Positions 25,651 through 35,232 of a DNA stretch of 64,000 nucleotides are shown here, piece after piece. The stretch is from positions 107,654 to 171,653 of the forward strand of contig NZ_JADCDB010000028.1 in NCBI RefSeq assembly GCF_020252395.1. Direction: 5' to 3'. This DNA comes from Aestuariivirga sp. Lineage in GTDB: Bacteria > Pseudomonadota > Alphaproteobacteria > Rhizobiales > Aestuariivirgaceae. The notes below the pieces were generated by a model that saw only the letters and a program-made list of their open reading frames with translations, had not been told where the DNA came from and did no database searches. The translations under genes and the position numbers were made by a program. Each line of letters begins with the position of its first letter. The stretch's first letter is position 1.

Positions 25651-27564
25651 ATGACGTCCTCCGAAGAACCGCTGGCCACGCCCCTCCAGGCGAATGTGCA
25701 CGCCGCGCTCATGCCGGCTCTGGCGCGGCAGGGCTATGCCACGCTTACGCCGGTGCAAGTGGCCGTGCTGGAGGAAAAGGCCGGGGGCAATGACCTGCTG
25801 GTTTCAGCCCAGACGGGGTCCGGCAAGACGGTGGCCTTCGGCCTTGCGATTGCGCCCACGCTGCTGGGCGAGACCGGCATCGCCGGGCCGGCGGAGCAGC
25901 CGCTCGGCCTCGTCATTGCGCCGACGCGCGAATTGGCGCTGCAGGTGGAGCGCGAGCTGCGCTGGCTCTATGCCGATGCCGGCGCGGTGACGGCGAGTTG
26001 CGTGGGCGGCATGGACATGCGCAAGGAAGCGCGCCAGCTCGGCCGCGGCGCCCACATCGTGGTGGGAACGCCGGGGCGGCTGCGCGATCACATCACCCGG
26101 GGCGCGCTCGATCTCTCCCAGCTGCGCGCCGTGGTGCTGGACGAGGCCGACGAGATGCTCGACATGGGCTTCCGCGAGGACCTTGAGTTCATCCTTGCCG
26201 CGGCGCCGGAGAGCCGCCGCACGCTGATGTTCTCCGCCACCGTGCCGAAGCAGATCGCACAGCTCGCCCAGACCTATCAGCGCGATGCGCTGCGCATTGT
26301 GGCCACGGGCGCGCGCGAGCGCCATGCCGACATCGACTACCAGCTTGTGCTGGTGCGGCCGCATGAGCGTGAGAACGCCATCATCAACACGCTGCTCTTC
26401 TATGACAGCGGCAGCGCCATCGTGTTCTGCCACACGCGCGAGGCGGTGAAGCACCTTGCGGCACAGCTGGGCGACCGCGGCTTCCACGTCGTGTCGCTCT
26501 CGGGCGAACTGTCGCAGTCCGAGCGCACCAATGCGCTGCAGTCGATGCGCGACGGGCGGTCGCGCGTCTGCGTGGCGACAGACGTGGCGGCGCGTGGCAT
26601 CGACCTGCCGAATCTCGACCTTGTCATCCATGCCGATCTGCCGTCGAACCCTGACACGCTGCTGCATCGCTCCGGGCGGACGGGCCGCGCCGGCCGCAAG
26701 GGTGTGTGCGTGCTGATCGTTCCGACGCGGCGCTTTCCTGCGGCCAAGCGCGTGCTGGGCTTCGCCAATGCGCAGGGAACGGTGCGCAACGCGCCAACCG
26801 CCGGCGAGATCGAGCAGCGCTACCGCGAGCAGATTCTCGCCGCCGCGGCTTCGGCCACGCAACCGGATGAGAGCGAGGCTGCCTTCGTGGCCGAATTGCT
26901 TGAGCGGCTGACGCCCGAGCAGCTGGCTGCCGCCTATCTCCGCCAGCAGCTTGCCACGCGCCCAGCGCCGGAAGACATTTCGCCCGCCCCGCTGCCAGGG
27001 GAGAAGGCCGTGCACAATGGCGAGGAGGGCTCCCTCCGCCCGCGGCCGGAGAGGCGCGACATGAGCGGCGCCCAGTGGTTCTCCGCCTCGGTGGGCCGCA
27101 ACAAGCGCGCCGAGCCGCGCTGGATCCTGCCGCTGATCTGCAAGGCCGGCGGCATCACGCGCGATGACGTGGGCTCCATCAAGATTTTCGATGAGGAGAC
27201 GCGCTTCGAAATCGTGGCCGGCAAGGCGGCGGAATTCGCCGAGCGCGTGGCGCGCATCGGCAGCGGCGAGAAGGGCGTCGTCATCACCCCTGCCGAAGGA
27301 AAGCCGCGCGCGGCGCACCGCGATGACCCGGCGCCGCGCAAGGCGTGGCAGACCCCGCGCCCCGCACCGGAGGTCGGACCGTCAGGTGAAGCGGCGCCAG
27401 AGCCCACGGCCCCGAAGCCACGCAAGAAAGCATGGGCCAAGGGCGATCTCGCGAAGAAGAAGGCATTCGGCGCAAAGCCGGGGAAGCCTGGGTTCAAGGG
27501 CAAAATATCTTTTTCTGCAAAGGGCACAGCCAAGTTCAAGAGCAAGTCCAGGCGCCCTCAGTAG
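25651..27564 (+). CDS. DEAD-box ATP-dependent RNA helicase, DeaD/DbpA type
   Basis: The protein has 637 residues. The two RecA domains carry motif I AQTGSGKT (53-60), PTRELAL, the DEAD box in VLDEADEMLDMGF (about 161-173), FSATVP, VFCHTREAV, and motif VI HRSGRTGRAG. They are followed by a DbpA-like RNA-binding domain (about 470-560) and a highly basic Lys/Gly-rich tail. Such helicases remodel rRNA and structured mRNA, especially in ribosome assembly and in the cold. It has its own 182-bp upstream region after the tRNA. Confidence 0.94.
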   Translation: MTSSEEPLATPLQANVHAALMPALARQGYATLTPVQVAVLEEKAGGNDLLVSAQTGSGKTVAFGLAIAPTLLGETGIAGPAEQPLGLVIAPTRELALQVERELRWLYADAGAVTASCVGGMDMRKEARQLGRGAHIVVGTPGRLRDHITRGALDLSQLRAVVLDEADEMLDMGFREDLEFILAAAPESRRTLMFSATVPKQIAQLAQTYQRDALRIVATGARERHADIDYQLVLVRPHERENAIINTLLFYDSGSAIVFCHTREAVKHLAAQLGDRGFHVVSLSGELSQSERTNALQSMRDGRSRVCVATDVAARGIDLPNLDLVIHADLPSNPDTLLHRSGRTGRAGRKGVCVLIVPTRRFPAAKRVLGFANAQGTVRNAPTAGEIEQRYREQILAAAASATQPDESEAAFVAELLERLTPEQLAAAYLRQQLATRPAPEDISPAPLPGEKAVHNGEEGSLRPRPERRDMSGAQWFSASVGRNKRAEPRWILPLICKAGGITRDDVGSIKIFDEETRFEIVAGKAAEFAERVARIGSGEKGVVITPAEGKPRAAHRDDPAPRKAWQTPRPAPEVGPSGEAAPEPTAPKPRKKAWAKGDLAKKKAFGAKPGKPGFKGKISFSAKGTAKFKSKSRRPQ

Positions 27565-27668
27565 AATTGTCACTGGCGAGACGGGGCCATGTCATGCCCG
27601 ATGATTTGGACGTTGCCGTGGCGTGCCAGCTGGCGCAGATTCAGGCCATCCCCCCAAAGGAGTTTCCC

Positions 27669-28025
27669 GTGCCTGACCCGATCCGATTTTCGCCCTCCGG
27701 CCCCGATGGCTGGAGCGGCTTGCCCGATCAGCCGCTCGAACATGCCGAACTTCTCAAGGGCGCGCCTGTCGGCCTTGACCATGCCTATTTCAGCAAGGCC
27801 GGCCTGCGCGCCGGCATCTGGCGCTGCGGCGCCTATACCGAGCGTTACGAGGATTATCCCGTCGATGAATTCATGGTGGTGCTCGACGGCGAAGTGACAT
27901 TGACGAGCGATGATGGCGCGGGCCACACCTTTCGCAAGGGCGATGCCTTCCTGCTGCCCAAGGGGTTCAAGGGAACCTGGCATCAACCTGGTTCCATGCT
28001 GAAATACTACGTGATCGTTGGATGA
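27669..28025 (+). CDS. Cupin domain protein
   Basis: A single-domain cupin of 118 residues. The beta-barrel blocks are visible as ERYEDYPVDEFMVVLDGEVTLTSDDG and FRKGDAFLLPKGFKGTWHQPG. The usual first-motif histidines are mostly replaced, so metal binding and catalysis are uncertain. I chose the GTG at 27669 because it has a perfect ribosome binding site (AAAGGAG at 27656-27662, 6-base spacing); an ATG at 27594 would lengthen it by 25 poorly conserved residues. Its stop overlaps the start of the GMC oxidoreductase gene (ATGATG), so the two are translationally coupled. Confidence 0.82.
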   Translation: MPDPIRFSPSGPDGWSGLPDQPLEHAELLKGAPVGLDHAYFSKAGLRAGIWRCGAYTERYEDYPVDEFMVVLDGEVTLTSDDGAGHTFRKGDAFLLPKGFKGTWHQPGSMLKYYVIVG

Positions 28026-29782
28026 TGGCGGAGCGCTACGATTACATCATCGCCGGCGCGGGCTCGGCCGGTTGCGTGCTGGCGAACCGGCTGGGCGAGG
28101 ACCCGTCGCTGCGTATCCTGGTATTGGAGGCGGGCGGTTCCGATCGGGCAGTGATCGTCGACATGCCGGCGGCGCTGTCGATCCCGATGAACACCAGGCG
28201 CTTCAACTGGGGCATGCGAACAGAGCCTGAGCCGGGGCTCGACGGGCGCGAGGTGAACCTGCCTCGCGGCAAAGGGCTGGGCGGATCGTCCTCCATCAAT
28301 GGCATGTGCTGGGTGCGCGGCAACCCGATGGATTATGAGCTGTGGGAGGCGCTGGGAGCGGATGGTTGGCGCTGGTCCAACGTGCTGCCCTATTTCCAGC
28401 GGCTGGAGAATGTGGAGGGCGGCGGCCCGCTGCGGGGCACCTCCGGCCCCGTGCATGTCAATCGCGGCCTGCAGAAGAACCCGCTCTACCAGGTCTTCGT
28501 CGAGGCCGGAGTGCAGGCGGGCTATGCCCGCAGCGCCAACATGAATGAGCGCCAGCATGAAGGTTTCGGCCCGATGGAAATGAACATCGGCGGCGGCCTG
28601 CGTATGAGTGCTGCGCGCGCCTATCTGCGCCCCGCCATGGCGCGCGGCAATGTGCATGTGGTGACTGGCGCAACGGTCGACCGTGTGCTGTTCGACGTCA
28701 GGCGCGCGGCTGGCGTCGCCTATCTCGACAATGGCCAGATGCGGCAGGCGGCGGCAACCCGCGAGGTGATCGTCTCGGCGGGCTCGATCATGTCGCCCGC
28801 CATCCTCAAGCGCTCCGGCATCGGACCGGCAGCGGAGCTGAAAGCGCTCGGCATCGACGTGGTGCATGACTTGGCCGGCGTGGGCGAGAACCTGATGGAT
28901 CATCTGGAACTCTATATCCAGATGGAATGCACCAAGCCGGTGACACTGTTCCCTGCGCAGAGCCTGTGGGGCAAGGCGAAGATCGGCATGGAATGGCTCG
29001 CCACCCGCAATGGCCTGGGCGCCACCAACCATTTCGAGAGCGGCGGACACATCCGCAGCCGGGCGGGGATCGTCTATCCCGATATCCAATTTCATTTTCT
29101 GCCGCTGGCCATTTCTTACGATGGCCTGAGCCTTGCGCCGGGTCACGGCTTTCAGGTGCATGTGGGCACCAAGCGTTCGAAGAGCCGCGGGTTTGTGAGG
29201 TTGCGGGACGCGAGGCCCGAGAGCCTGCCGCGGGTGCGCTTCAATTACATGAGCCATCCGGACGACTGGCTCGAGTTCCGCGCCTGCATGCGCCTGACGC
29301 GCGAAATCTTTTCCCAGCCCGCCTTCGCGCCCTATCGCGGCAAGGAACTGGCGCCGGGGGCTGAGGCAAAGGACGATGCGGCGCTCGATGCCTTTCTGAA
29401 ACGCAAGGTCGAGAGTGCTTACCATCCTTGCGGCACCTGCCGGATGGGCACGGACGGCCAGGCCGTCACGGCGCCCGATGGCCGGGTGCGCGGGGTCGAG
29501 GGCTTGCGCGTGGTGGACTCCTCGCTGATGCCGCAAGCCACGGCGGGCGATCTCAACGCGCCCACACTGGTGCTGGCGGAGCGCATGGCGGATCTGATCC
29601 GCGGGCGGCACTTGCCGGATGCGGAAGGGGCTGCGCTTCTCGCCGACCCGCACTGGGCCACCCGGCAACGCGGCGCCGCGATCAGCCGCGACTATTCGCG
29701 CGACCGCGCCGCGCTGAAGGCGGCGCTGCTGGCCAATGCCCGAGGCGAAAGGGCGCCGGACGAGTGCCTGGTCACCTTCTGA
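28022..29782 (+). CDS. GMC family FAD oxidoreductase (choline/alcohol dehydrogenase-like)
   Basis: The protein has 586 residues. The N-terminal FAD motif IIAGAGSAGCVLANRL, the GMC signature GKGLGGSSSINGMCWVRG and the catalytic histidine in AYHPCGTCRMG (about 468) are present, with the partner region DLNAPTLVLAERMADLI. The family oxidises choline, alcohols or sugars. No betaine aldehyde dehydrogenase is adjacent, so choline is not implied. Two ATG codons (28022, 28025) overlap the cupin stop. The pairing with a cupin suggests one carbohydrate or alcohol pathway. Confidence 0.9.
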   Translation: MMAERYDYIIAGAGSAGCVLANRLGEDPSLRILVLEAGGSDRAVIVDMPAALSIPMNTRRFNWGMRTEPEPGLDGREVNLPRGKGLGGSSSINGMCWVRGNPMDYELWEALGADGWRWSNVLPYFQRLENVEGGGPLRGTSGPVHVNRGLQKNPLYQVFVEAGVQAGYARSANMNERQHEGFGPMEMNIGGGLRMSAARAYLRPAMARGNVHVVTGATVDRVLFDVRRAAGVAYLDNGQMRQAAATREVIVSAGSIMSPAILKRSGIGPAAELKALGIDVVHDLAGVGENLMDHLELYIQMECTKPVTLFPAQSLWGKAKIGMEWLATRNGLGATNHFESGGHIRSRAGIVYPDIQFHFLPLAISYDGLSLAPGHGFQVHVGTKRSKSRGFVRLRDARPESLPRVRFNYMSHPDDWLEFRACMRLTREIFSQPAFAPYRGKELAPGAEAKDDAALDAFLKRKVESAYHPCGTCRMGTDGQAVTAPDGRVRGVEGLRVVDSSLMPQATAGDLNAPTLVLAERMADLIRGRHLPDAEGAALLADPHWATRQRGAAISRDYSRDRAALKAALLANARGERAPDECLVTF

Positions 29783-29798
29783 TCGGGTGCAGGCGGGT

Positions 29799-30689
29799 TC
29801 AGCCCGCGACGGACGCGTCGTAGATGGACTTCACTGTCTTCTCCAGTTCGGCGTTAAACTGGGCGTCGGTCTGCTGCGCCGACAGGCCCTCGCTGAGCGC
29901 GCGCGAGAAGCTGGCGATGAGTCCGGTGTTCTGGGCCAGCATGGCATTGGCCTCATCGCGGCTGTAGCCCCCGGAGAGGGCCACCACGCGCATCACCTTC
30001 GGATGGCCGATCAGCGGTTTGAAGAAGTTGGCCTCGCTGGGGATCGTAAGCTTGAGCATGATCTGCTGGCCGGCGGGTAACCCCTCAAGATGCTTGAGGA
30101 TTTCGTCACGGAGAATGTTTTCCGCTTCCTTCTTGCCGGGGATCGAGATGGTCACCTCCGGCTCGATGATGGGCATCAGGCCCCTGGCGAGGATCTGGCG
30201 GCCGTAGTCGAACTGCTGGGCGACGATGGTGGCGATGCCGGTGGGCGAGGCGGCGTCGATGACGGAGCGCATCTTGGTGCCGAAGATGCCCTTGGCGAGG
30301 GCGCGGTCCAGGAGCTTGTCGAGGTCGGGCATGGGCTTCATCAGGCGCACGCCATCCGCCTTGTCAGCAAGGCCGTTGTCGATCTTCAAGAAGGGCACCA
30401 CCCCCTTGTTTTGCCATAGGAAATCCGGCACCGGCTGGCCGTCGATTTCGCCGTCCATGGTGCGCTCGAAAAGGATGGCCCCGATGATGCGGTCGCCGTT
30501 GAAGGCGGGCGACTTGATGATGCGGGCGCGCATGGCGTGCATCAGCGCGAACATTTCCTCGTCGGTCTTCCAGGCGTCCTTGCCGATGCCATAGCCTTCG
30601 AGCGCCTTGGGGGTGGAACCGCCCGACTGATCGAGTGCGGCGATGAAGCCCTTGCCGGTGGAAATTTTCTGCGCTTGTGCGGTGTTCAT
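29799..30689 (-). CDS. Fructose-bisphosphate aldolase, class I
   Basis: The protein has 296 residues. N-terminal GKGFIAALDQSGGSTPKAL, central GIFGTKMRSVI and PIIEPEVTISIPGKKEAE are hallmarks of bacterial/eukaryotic-type class I aldolases that use a Schiff-base lysine and no metal. It cleaves fructose 1,6-bisphosphate in glycolysis or forms it in gluconeogenesis. It is convergent with the GMC gene, with only 16 bp between them. Confidence 0.93.
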   Translation of the reverse strand: MNTAQAQKISTGKGFIAALDQSGGSTPKALEGYGIGKDAWKTDEEMFALMHAMRARIIKSPAFNGDRIIGAILFERTMDGEIDGQPVPDFLWQNKGVVPFLKIDNGLADKADGVRLMKPMPDLDKLLDRALAKGIFGTKMRSVIDAASPTGIATIVAQQFDYGRQILARGLMPIIEPEVTISIPGKKEAENILRDEILKHLEGLPAGQQIMLKLTIPSEANFFKPLIGHPKVMRVVALSGGYSRDEANAMLAQNTGLIASFSRALSEGLSAQQTDAQFNAELEKTVKSIYDASVAG

Positions 30690-30848
30690 GGCGGATGATC
30701 CTGTTTTGCGGACAGGACCTTAGCCAATCGCCCCCGGGGCTTCAACCAAGACCCCTGGCCTTTCCGAAAAGCCTTTCGCATCAGCTGCTTCAACAATTTC
30801 TTAACCGTCAGTGGCGCAGCGTCCAGTCTCTGACAGGAGGTGATGCGC

Positions 30849-31052
30849 ATGAGTCTGGACGAGGCTTTGGACAGGGCGGCGGCGCGGCCCGCCGGATTGA
30901 CCAGGATCGAACCGGCGAGTTTCCGCGGAGTCGATTGCAAGGTGCTGGCGGAGCGCTATGCCGCCTACCGCCGCAACATGGGTCTCGACGACAAGCGTGA
31001 CGATGCGGACGTGATCGAACCTGTTGCGGCGCCAAGCAGCGAACACGCCTGA
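30849..31052 (+). CDS. Small hypothetical protein
   Basis: A protein of 67 residues of unknown function, mainly helical and charged (MSLDEALDRAAARPAG... ending SSEHA). The ATG at 30849 is preceded by a perfect AGGAGG at 30835-30840 with 8-base spacing, which is the main reason to accept the gene. It is divergent from the aldolase. A chance open frame cannot be excluded. Confidence 0.55.
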   Translation: MSLDEALDRAAARPAGLTRIEPASFRGVDCKVLAERYAAYRRNMGLDDKRDDADVIEPVAAPSSEHA

Positions 31053-31294
31053 ATTGTTGTTTTTGGCGTTGATGCGGATGCTTCTTGCGTTGCCGCCGTT
31101 GCATAGCGGATGCATGAGGGGATGCTACCGACTCGTGTTGCGCGACCACGCTCTCCCGTTGTCCTTGACGGGCACAATCATGCCTCCCGAGCAGCGGAGC
31201 ACTTCAAAATTTCCCTTACGGCAATTCTGAAACGAGCGAGTCCAGTTTGCAAGCCGGTGCTATGGTCGGCGCCGCCTCACTGAAAGACTGACCG

Positions 31295-34200
31295 ATGAGC
31301 CACCGGCACCCGCTGTTCGAAGAATTTGCCCCGCCGATCCGCCCGCAGACCTCCCTCCGCACAGCCATCACAGAACATTGCCGCACGCCCGAGACCCGGT
31401 GCCTGCCGCCCCTGGTGGCGATGGCGCGGATGGAGCCGGAGCAGAAGCGCGAGACAGCGGCCACCGCGCGCAAGCTGATCGAGGCGCTGCGGGCCAAGCA
31501 CAAGGGCACGGGCGTGCAGGGGCTGGTGCATGAATATTCGCTGTCGAGCCAGGAGGGTATTGCGCTGATGTGCCTGGCCGAGGCGCTGCTGCGCATTCCC
31601 GACGCAGGGACTCGCGATGCGCTGATCAGGGACAAGATCGCGGAGGGCGACTGGAAGAGCCATTTGGGCGGCACGAAATCGCTGTTCGTCAATGCCGCGA
31701 CCTGGGGCCTCGCCGTCACCGGCAAACTGACCTCGACGGTGAGCGACGGCAGCCTTGGCGCTGCCCTCTCGCGGCTCATCGCGCGCGCCGGCGAGCCGGT
31801 GATCCGTCGCGGCGTCGACATGGCGATGCGCATGATGGGCGAGCAGTTCGTGACGGGCGAGACCATCGCCGAGGCGCTGAAGCGCGCGAAGCCGCTGGAA
31901 GCGCGCGGCTTCCGCTACTCCTACGACATGCTGGGCGAGGCGGCGGCGGCGTCTGCCGATGCGGCGCGCTACTATCGCGATTACGAGAATGCGATCCACG
32001 CGATCGGCGAGGCGGCGGCGGGGCGCGGCGTTTATGAAGGGCCCGGCATCTCGATCAAGCTTTCGGCCCTTCATCCGCGCTATTCGCGGCAGAAGGCGGA
32101 ACGGGTGATGCAGGAGCTGCTGCCGAAGGTGAAGGCGCTGGCCGAGCTCGCCAAGCATTATGACATCGGCCTCAATATCGATGCCGAGGAGGCGGACCGG
32201 CTGGAACTGTCGCTCGACCTGCTGGAGTCGCTGAGCCTCGATCCGGAGCTTTCCGGATGGAATGGCCTCGGCTTCGTGATCCAGGCCTATGGCAAGCGCT
32301 GCCCCTATGTGATCGACTTCGTGGTGGACCTCGCCCGGCGCTCGCAGCGGCGCATCATGGCGCGGCTCGTCAAGGGGGCCTATTGGGATGCCGAAATCAA
32401 GCGGGCGCAGGTGGACGGGCTCGACGGCTTTCCGGTGTTCACCCGCAAGGTGCACACGGATGTGAGCTACCTCGCCTGCGCGCGCAAGCTGCTCGACGCA
32501 CGCCAACACGTGTTCGCGCAATTCGCCACGCACAATGCGCAGACGCTGGCTGCGATCTTCACGCTCGCAGGGCCGCAATTCAGCGTGGGCGATTATGAGT
32601 TCCAGTGCCTCCACGGCATGGGCGAGCCGCTCTATGACGAGGTGGTGGGGGCCGGAAAACTGGACCGCCCGTGCCGCATCTATGCGCCGGTGGGTACGCA
32701 TGAGACGCTGCTGGCCTATCTGGTGCGGCGGCTCTTGGAGAACGGCGCGAATTCGTCCTTCGTCAACCGCATCTCGGATCCTGCCGTTTCGGTCGATGAC
32801 CTGATCGCCGATCCCATAGACGTGGTGAGCGCCATGCCGGTGGTGGGAACACCGCATGACCAGATCGATCTGCCGCGCGACCTGTTCGGGCGGGACCGCG
32901 TGAATTCGCGCGGGCTGGACCTGGCGAGCGAGGCGGTGCTGGCCAATTTGAGCGCGGTGCTGAAGGAGACGGCTGCAACGCAGTGGCACGCCAAGCCGCT
33001 GCTGCCGGATGGTGTGGAACAGGGTGAAACGCGCGACGTTCTAAACCCGGCGGACCATGCCGACCGCGTGGGCCGCGTGACGGAACTCGCGGCGCGCGAT
33101 GCGGCGCGCGTGGTGCAGGTGGCGCATGAGGCTTGCATGCAGTGGGCCGCGGCGCCCGCTGTGGAGCGCGCGGCCTGCCTCGAACGCGCGGCGGATGCGA
33201 TGGAAGCCCGCATGGAGGTGCTGATGGGCATTGCCATTCGCGAGGCGGGCAAGACGGCGGCCAATGCGGTGGGCGAGGTGCGCGAGGCGGTGGACTTCCT
33301 GCGCTACTATGCCGAGCAGGCGAAGAAGTCGCTGGGGCCGCCGCACAAGCCGCTCGGCGCGGTCGTGTGCATCAGCCCGTGGAATTTTCCGCTGGCAATC
33401 TTCACGGGCCAGGTGGCGGCGGCTCTGGTCGCGGGCAATGCAGTGATTGCGAAGCCCGCCGAAGAGACGCCGCTGATTGCGCATGAGAGCGTACGCATTC
33501 TCCACGAGGCGGGCGTGCCGCGGGCCGCACTGCAGTTCACGCCGGGCGGCGGGAAGCTCGGCGCTGCCCTCGTTGCGGCGCCGCATACGGCGGGCGTGAT
33601 GTTCACCGGCTCGACCGAGGTGGCGCGGCTCATCCAGGCGCAGCTGGCCGAACGTCTCTCCGTACACGGACGGCCCATTCCGCTGATCGCCGAGACGGGC
33701 GGGCAGAATGCGATGATCGTCGATTCCTCGGCGCTGGCCGAGCAGGTGGTGGCGGATGTGATCGCGTCTGCCTTCGACAGTGCGGGCCAGCGCTGCTCGG
33801 CGCTGCGGGTGCTGTGCCTGCAGGAAGATATCGCCGAGCGCACGCTCGCCATGCTGAAGGGGGCGCTGGCCGAACTCTCGCTCGGGCGCACCGACAGGCT
33901 GCCGGTGGATATCGGCCCCGTCATCACGGCGGAGGCCAAGGCCGCCATCGAGCGCCACATCGCGAAGATGCGCGGCGCCGGGCACAGGGTGGAGCAACTC
34001 GCGCTCCCGGCGGAGGCGGAACAGGGCACTTTCGTGCCGCCCACCATCATCGAGATCGACGACATCGGGCAGTTGCAGCACGAGGTCTTCGGGCCGGTGC
34101 TGCATGTGCTGCGCTGGAAGCGCGAGAACATGGATGTGCTGATCGACCAGATCAATGCGACGGGCTATGGCCTGACCTTCGGGCTCCATACGCGGCTCGA

Positions 34201-34966
34201 TGAGACAATCCTCAGCGTCACCGAGCGGGTGAAAGCCGGGAACCTTTATGTGAACCGCAACATCATCGGCGCCGTGGTGGGCGTGCAGCCCTTCGGCGGC
34301 CGCGGGCTTTCCGGCACAGGCCCCAAGGCGGGCGGGCCCTTCTACATCGGGCGTCTGGTGCAGAAGGCGCCGGTGCCGCCGCAAGTGAGTTCCGTGACGA
34401 CCGACGCGGCACTGCGCGACTTCGCGACATGGCTGGGCCAGCGCGGACACAATGATGATGCGGACGCGGCGCGCGAGATGGGCGCTCTCTCGGCGCTGGG
34501 GCTGGTGAGGGAACTGCCCGGCCCTGTGGGCGAGCGCAACGTTTATTCGCTGCACCCGCGCGGCCGGATCTTGCTCGTGCCCCAGACGCTGAAGGGGCTG
34601 CACCGCCAGCTGGCGGCGGCACTGGCGACAGGAAACGAGGCGGTGGTGGACCATTCGAGCGGGCTTGCCGAAACGCTGAAGTTGCTGCCGCCCAGCGTCA
34701 GGTCCCGGGTCTTCGAGACTTTCGACTGGGACCTCGACGGGCCGTTTTCCGGCGCGCTAGCCGAGGGCGACGCGGCGCAAATACGCGCGGTGAGCGTGAA
34801 AGTTGCGGCGCTTGCCGGGCCGCTTGTGCTGGTGCAGGCGGCGAGCGCCGAAGCGCTCGCGGCGGACCCGCAAGCCTATTGCCTGAACTGGCTCGTCGAG
34901 GAGGTGAGCACCTCGATCAACACCGCCGCGGCGGGCGGCAATGCGAGCCTGATGACCATCGGGTGA
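31295..34966 (+). CDS. putA: Bifunctional proline dehydrogenase / L-glutamate-semialdehyde dehydrogenase
   Basis: The protein has 1223 residues and converts proline to glutamate in two steps. The proline dehydrogenase barrel covers about 150-480 (GPGISIKLSALHPRY, MARLVKGAYWDAEIK, FATHNAQT). The aldehyde dehydrogenase domain covers about 570-1040 (CISPWNFPLAIF, ETGGQNAMIVD, catalytic Cys834 in AGQRCSALR). A C-terminal domain of about 180 residues follows, as in long PutA types. The N-terminus lacks a ribbon-helix-helix DNA-binding domain, so this PutA should not repress its own gene, and no Lrp-type putR lies next to it. The 242-bp upstream region holds no other clear feature. Confidence 0.96.
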   Translation: MSHRHPLFEEFAPPIRPQTSLRTAITEHCRTPETRCLPPLVAMARMEPEQKRETAATARKLIEALRAKHKGTGVQGLVHEYSLSSQEGIALMCLAEALLRIPDAGTRDALIRDKIAEGDWKSHLGGTKSLFVNAATWGLAVTGKLTSTVSDGSLGAALSRLIARAGEPVIRRGVDMAMRMMGEQFVTGETIAEALKRAKPLEARGFRYSYDMLGEAAAASADAARYYRDYENAIHAIGEAAAGRGVYEGPGISIKLSALHPRYSRQKAERVMQELLPKVKALAELAKHYDIGLNIDAEEADRLELSLDLLESLSLDPELSGWNGLGFVIQAYGKRCPYVIDFVVDLARRSQRRIMARLVKGAYWDAEIKRAQVDGLDGFPVFTRKVHTDVSYLACARKLLDARQHVFAQFATHNAQTLAAIFTLAGPQFSVGDYEFQCLHGMGEPLYDEVVGAGKLDRPCRIYAPVGTHETLLAYLVRRLLENGANSSFVNRISDPAVSVDDLIADPIDVVSAMPVVGTPHDQIDLPRDLFGRDRVNSRGLDLASEAVLANLSAVLKETAATQWHAKPLLPDGVEQGETRDVLNPADHADRVGRVTELAARDAARVVQVAHEACMQWAAAPAVERAACLERAADAMEARMEVLMGIAIREAGKTAANAVGEVREAVDFLRYYAEQAKKSLGPPHKPLGAVVCISPWNFPLAIFTGQVAAALVAGNAVIAKPAEETPLIAHESVRILHEAGVPRAALQFTPGGGKLGAALVAAPHTAGVMFTGSTEVARLIQAQLAERLSVHGRPIPLIAETGGQNAMIVDSSALAEQVVADVIASAFDSAGQRCSALRVLCLQEDIAERTLAMLKGALAELSLGRTDRLPVDIGPVITAEAKAAIERHIAKMRGAGHRVEQLALPAEAEQGTFVPPTIIEIDDIGQLQHEVFGPVLHVLRWKRENMDVLIDQINATGYGLTFGLHTRLDETILSVTERVKAGNLYVNRNIIGAVVGVQPFGGRGLSGTGPKAGGPFYIGRLVQKAPVPPQVSSVTTDAALRDFATWLGQRGHNDDADAAREMGALSALGLVRELPGPVGERNVYSLHPRGRILLVPQTLKGLHRQLAAALATGNEAVVDHSSGLAETLKLLPPSVRSRVFETFDWDLDGPFSGALAEGDAAQIRAVSVKVAALAGPLVLVQAASAEALAADPQAYCLNWLVEEVSTSINTAAAGGNASLMTIG

Positions 34967-34992
34967 GGAGAAATTCCGGCCGCCGGGGTCGG

Positions 34993-35036
34993 GCATGATC
35001 CGCAAAAGTGGAACCGCTGTTGGGATAAGATCATGC
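34993..35036. repeat. Dispersed Rhizobiales-type palindromic repeat
   Basis: Perfect 8-bp ends GCATGATC (34993-35000) and GATCATGC (35029-35036) enclose a core containing AAAAGTGG and AACCG. It closely resembles a 45-50 bp intergenic palindrome scattered through many rhizobial genomes. It lies between putA and the solute-binding protein gene and may stabilise or end the putA transcript. I saw no second copy in the window. Confidence 0.6.
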
Positions 35037-35232
35037 TCAAGCTTCCGATCTGGCGCATGCCCGCCCCGATTGGCGCAAATCGAGGCCAAAGGAAAAGAAG
35101 CCCGCCGTGAGGACCAACCGTCTTGCCGTGACGCTTTGTTTCATGCAGGCTTGCGAATGAAAGAGGAAGTGTTCTCCGGGGCTCCTTTCTGACGCACCGA
35201 AACCTTAACCGCGGCGAACCGGGAGAGTGACC

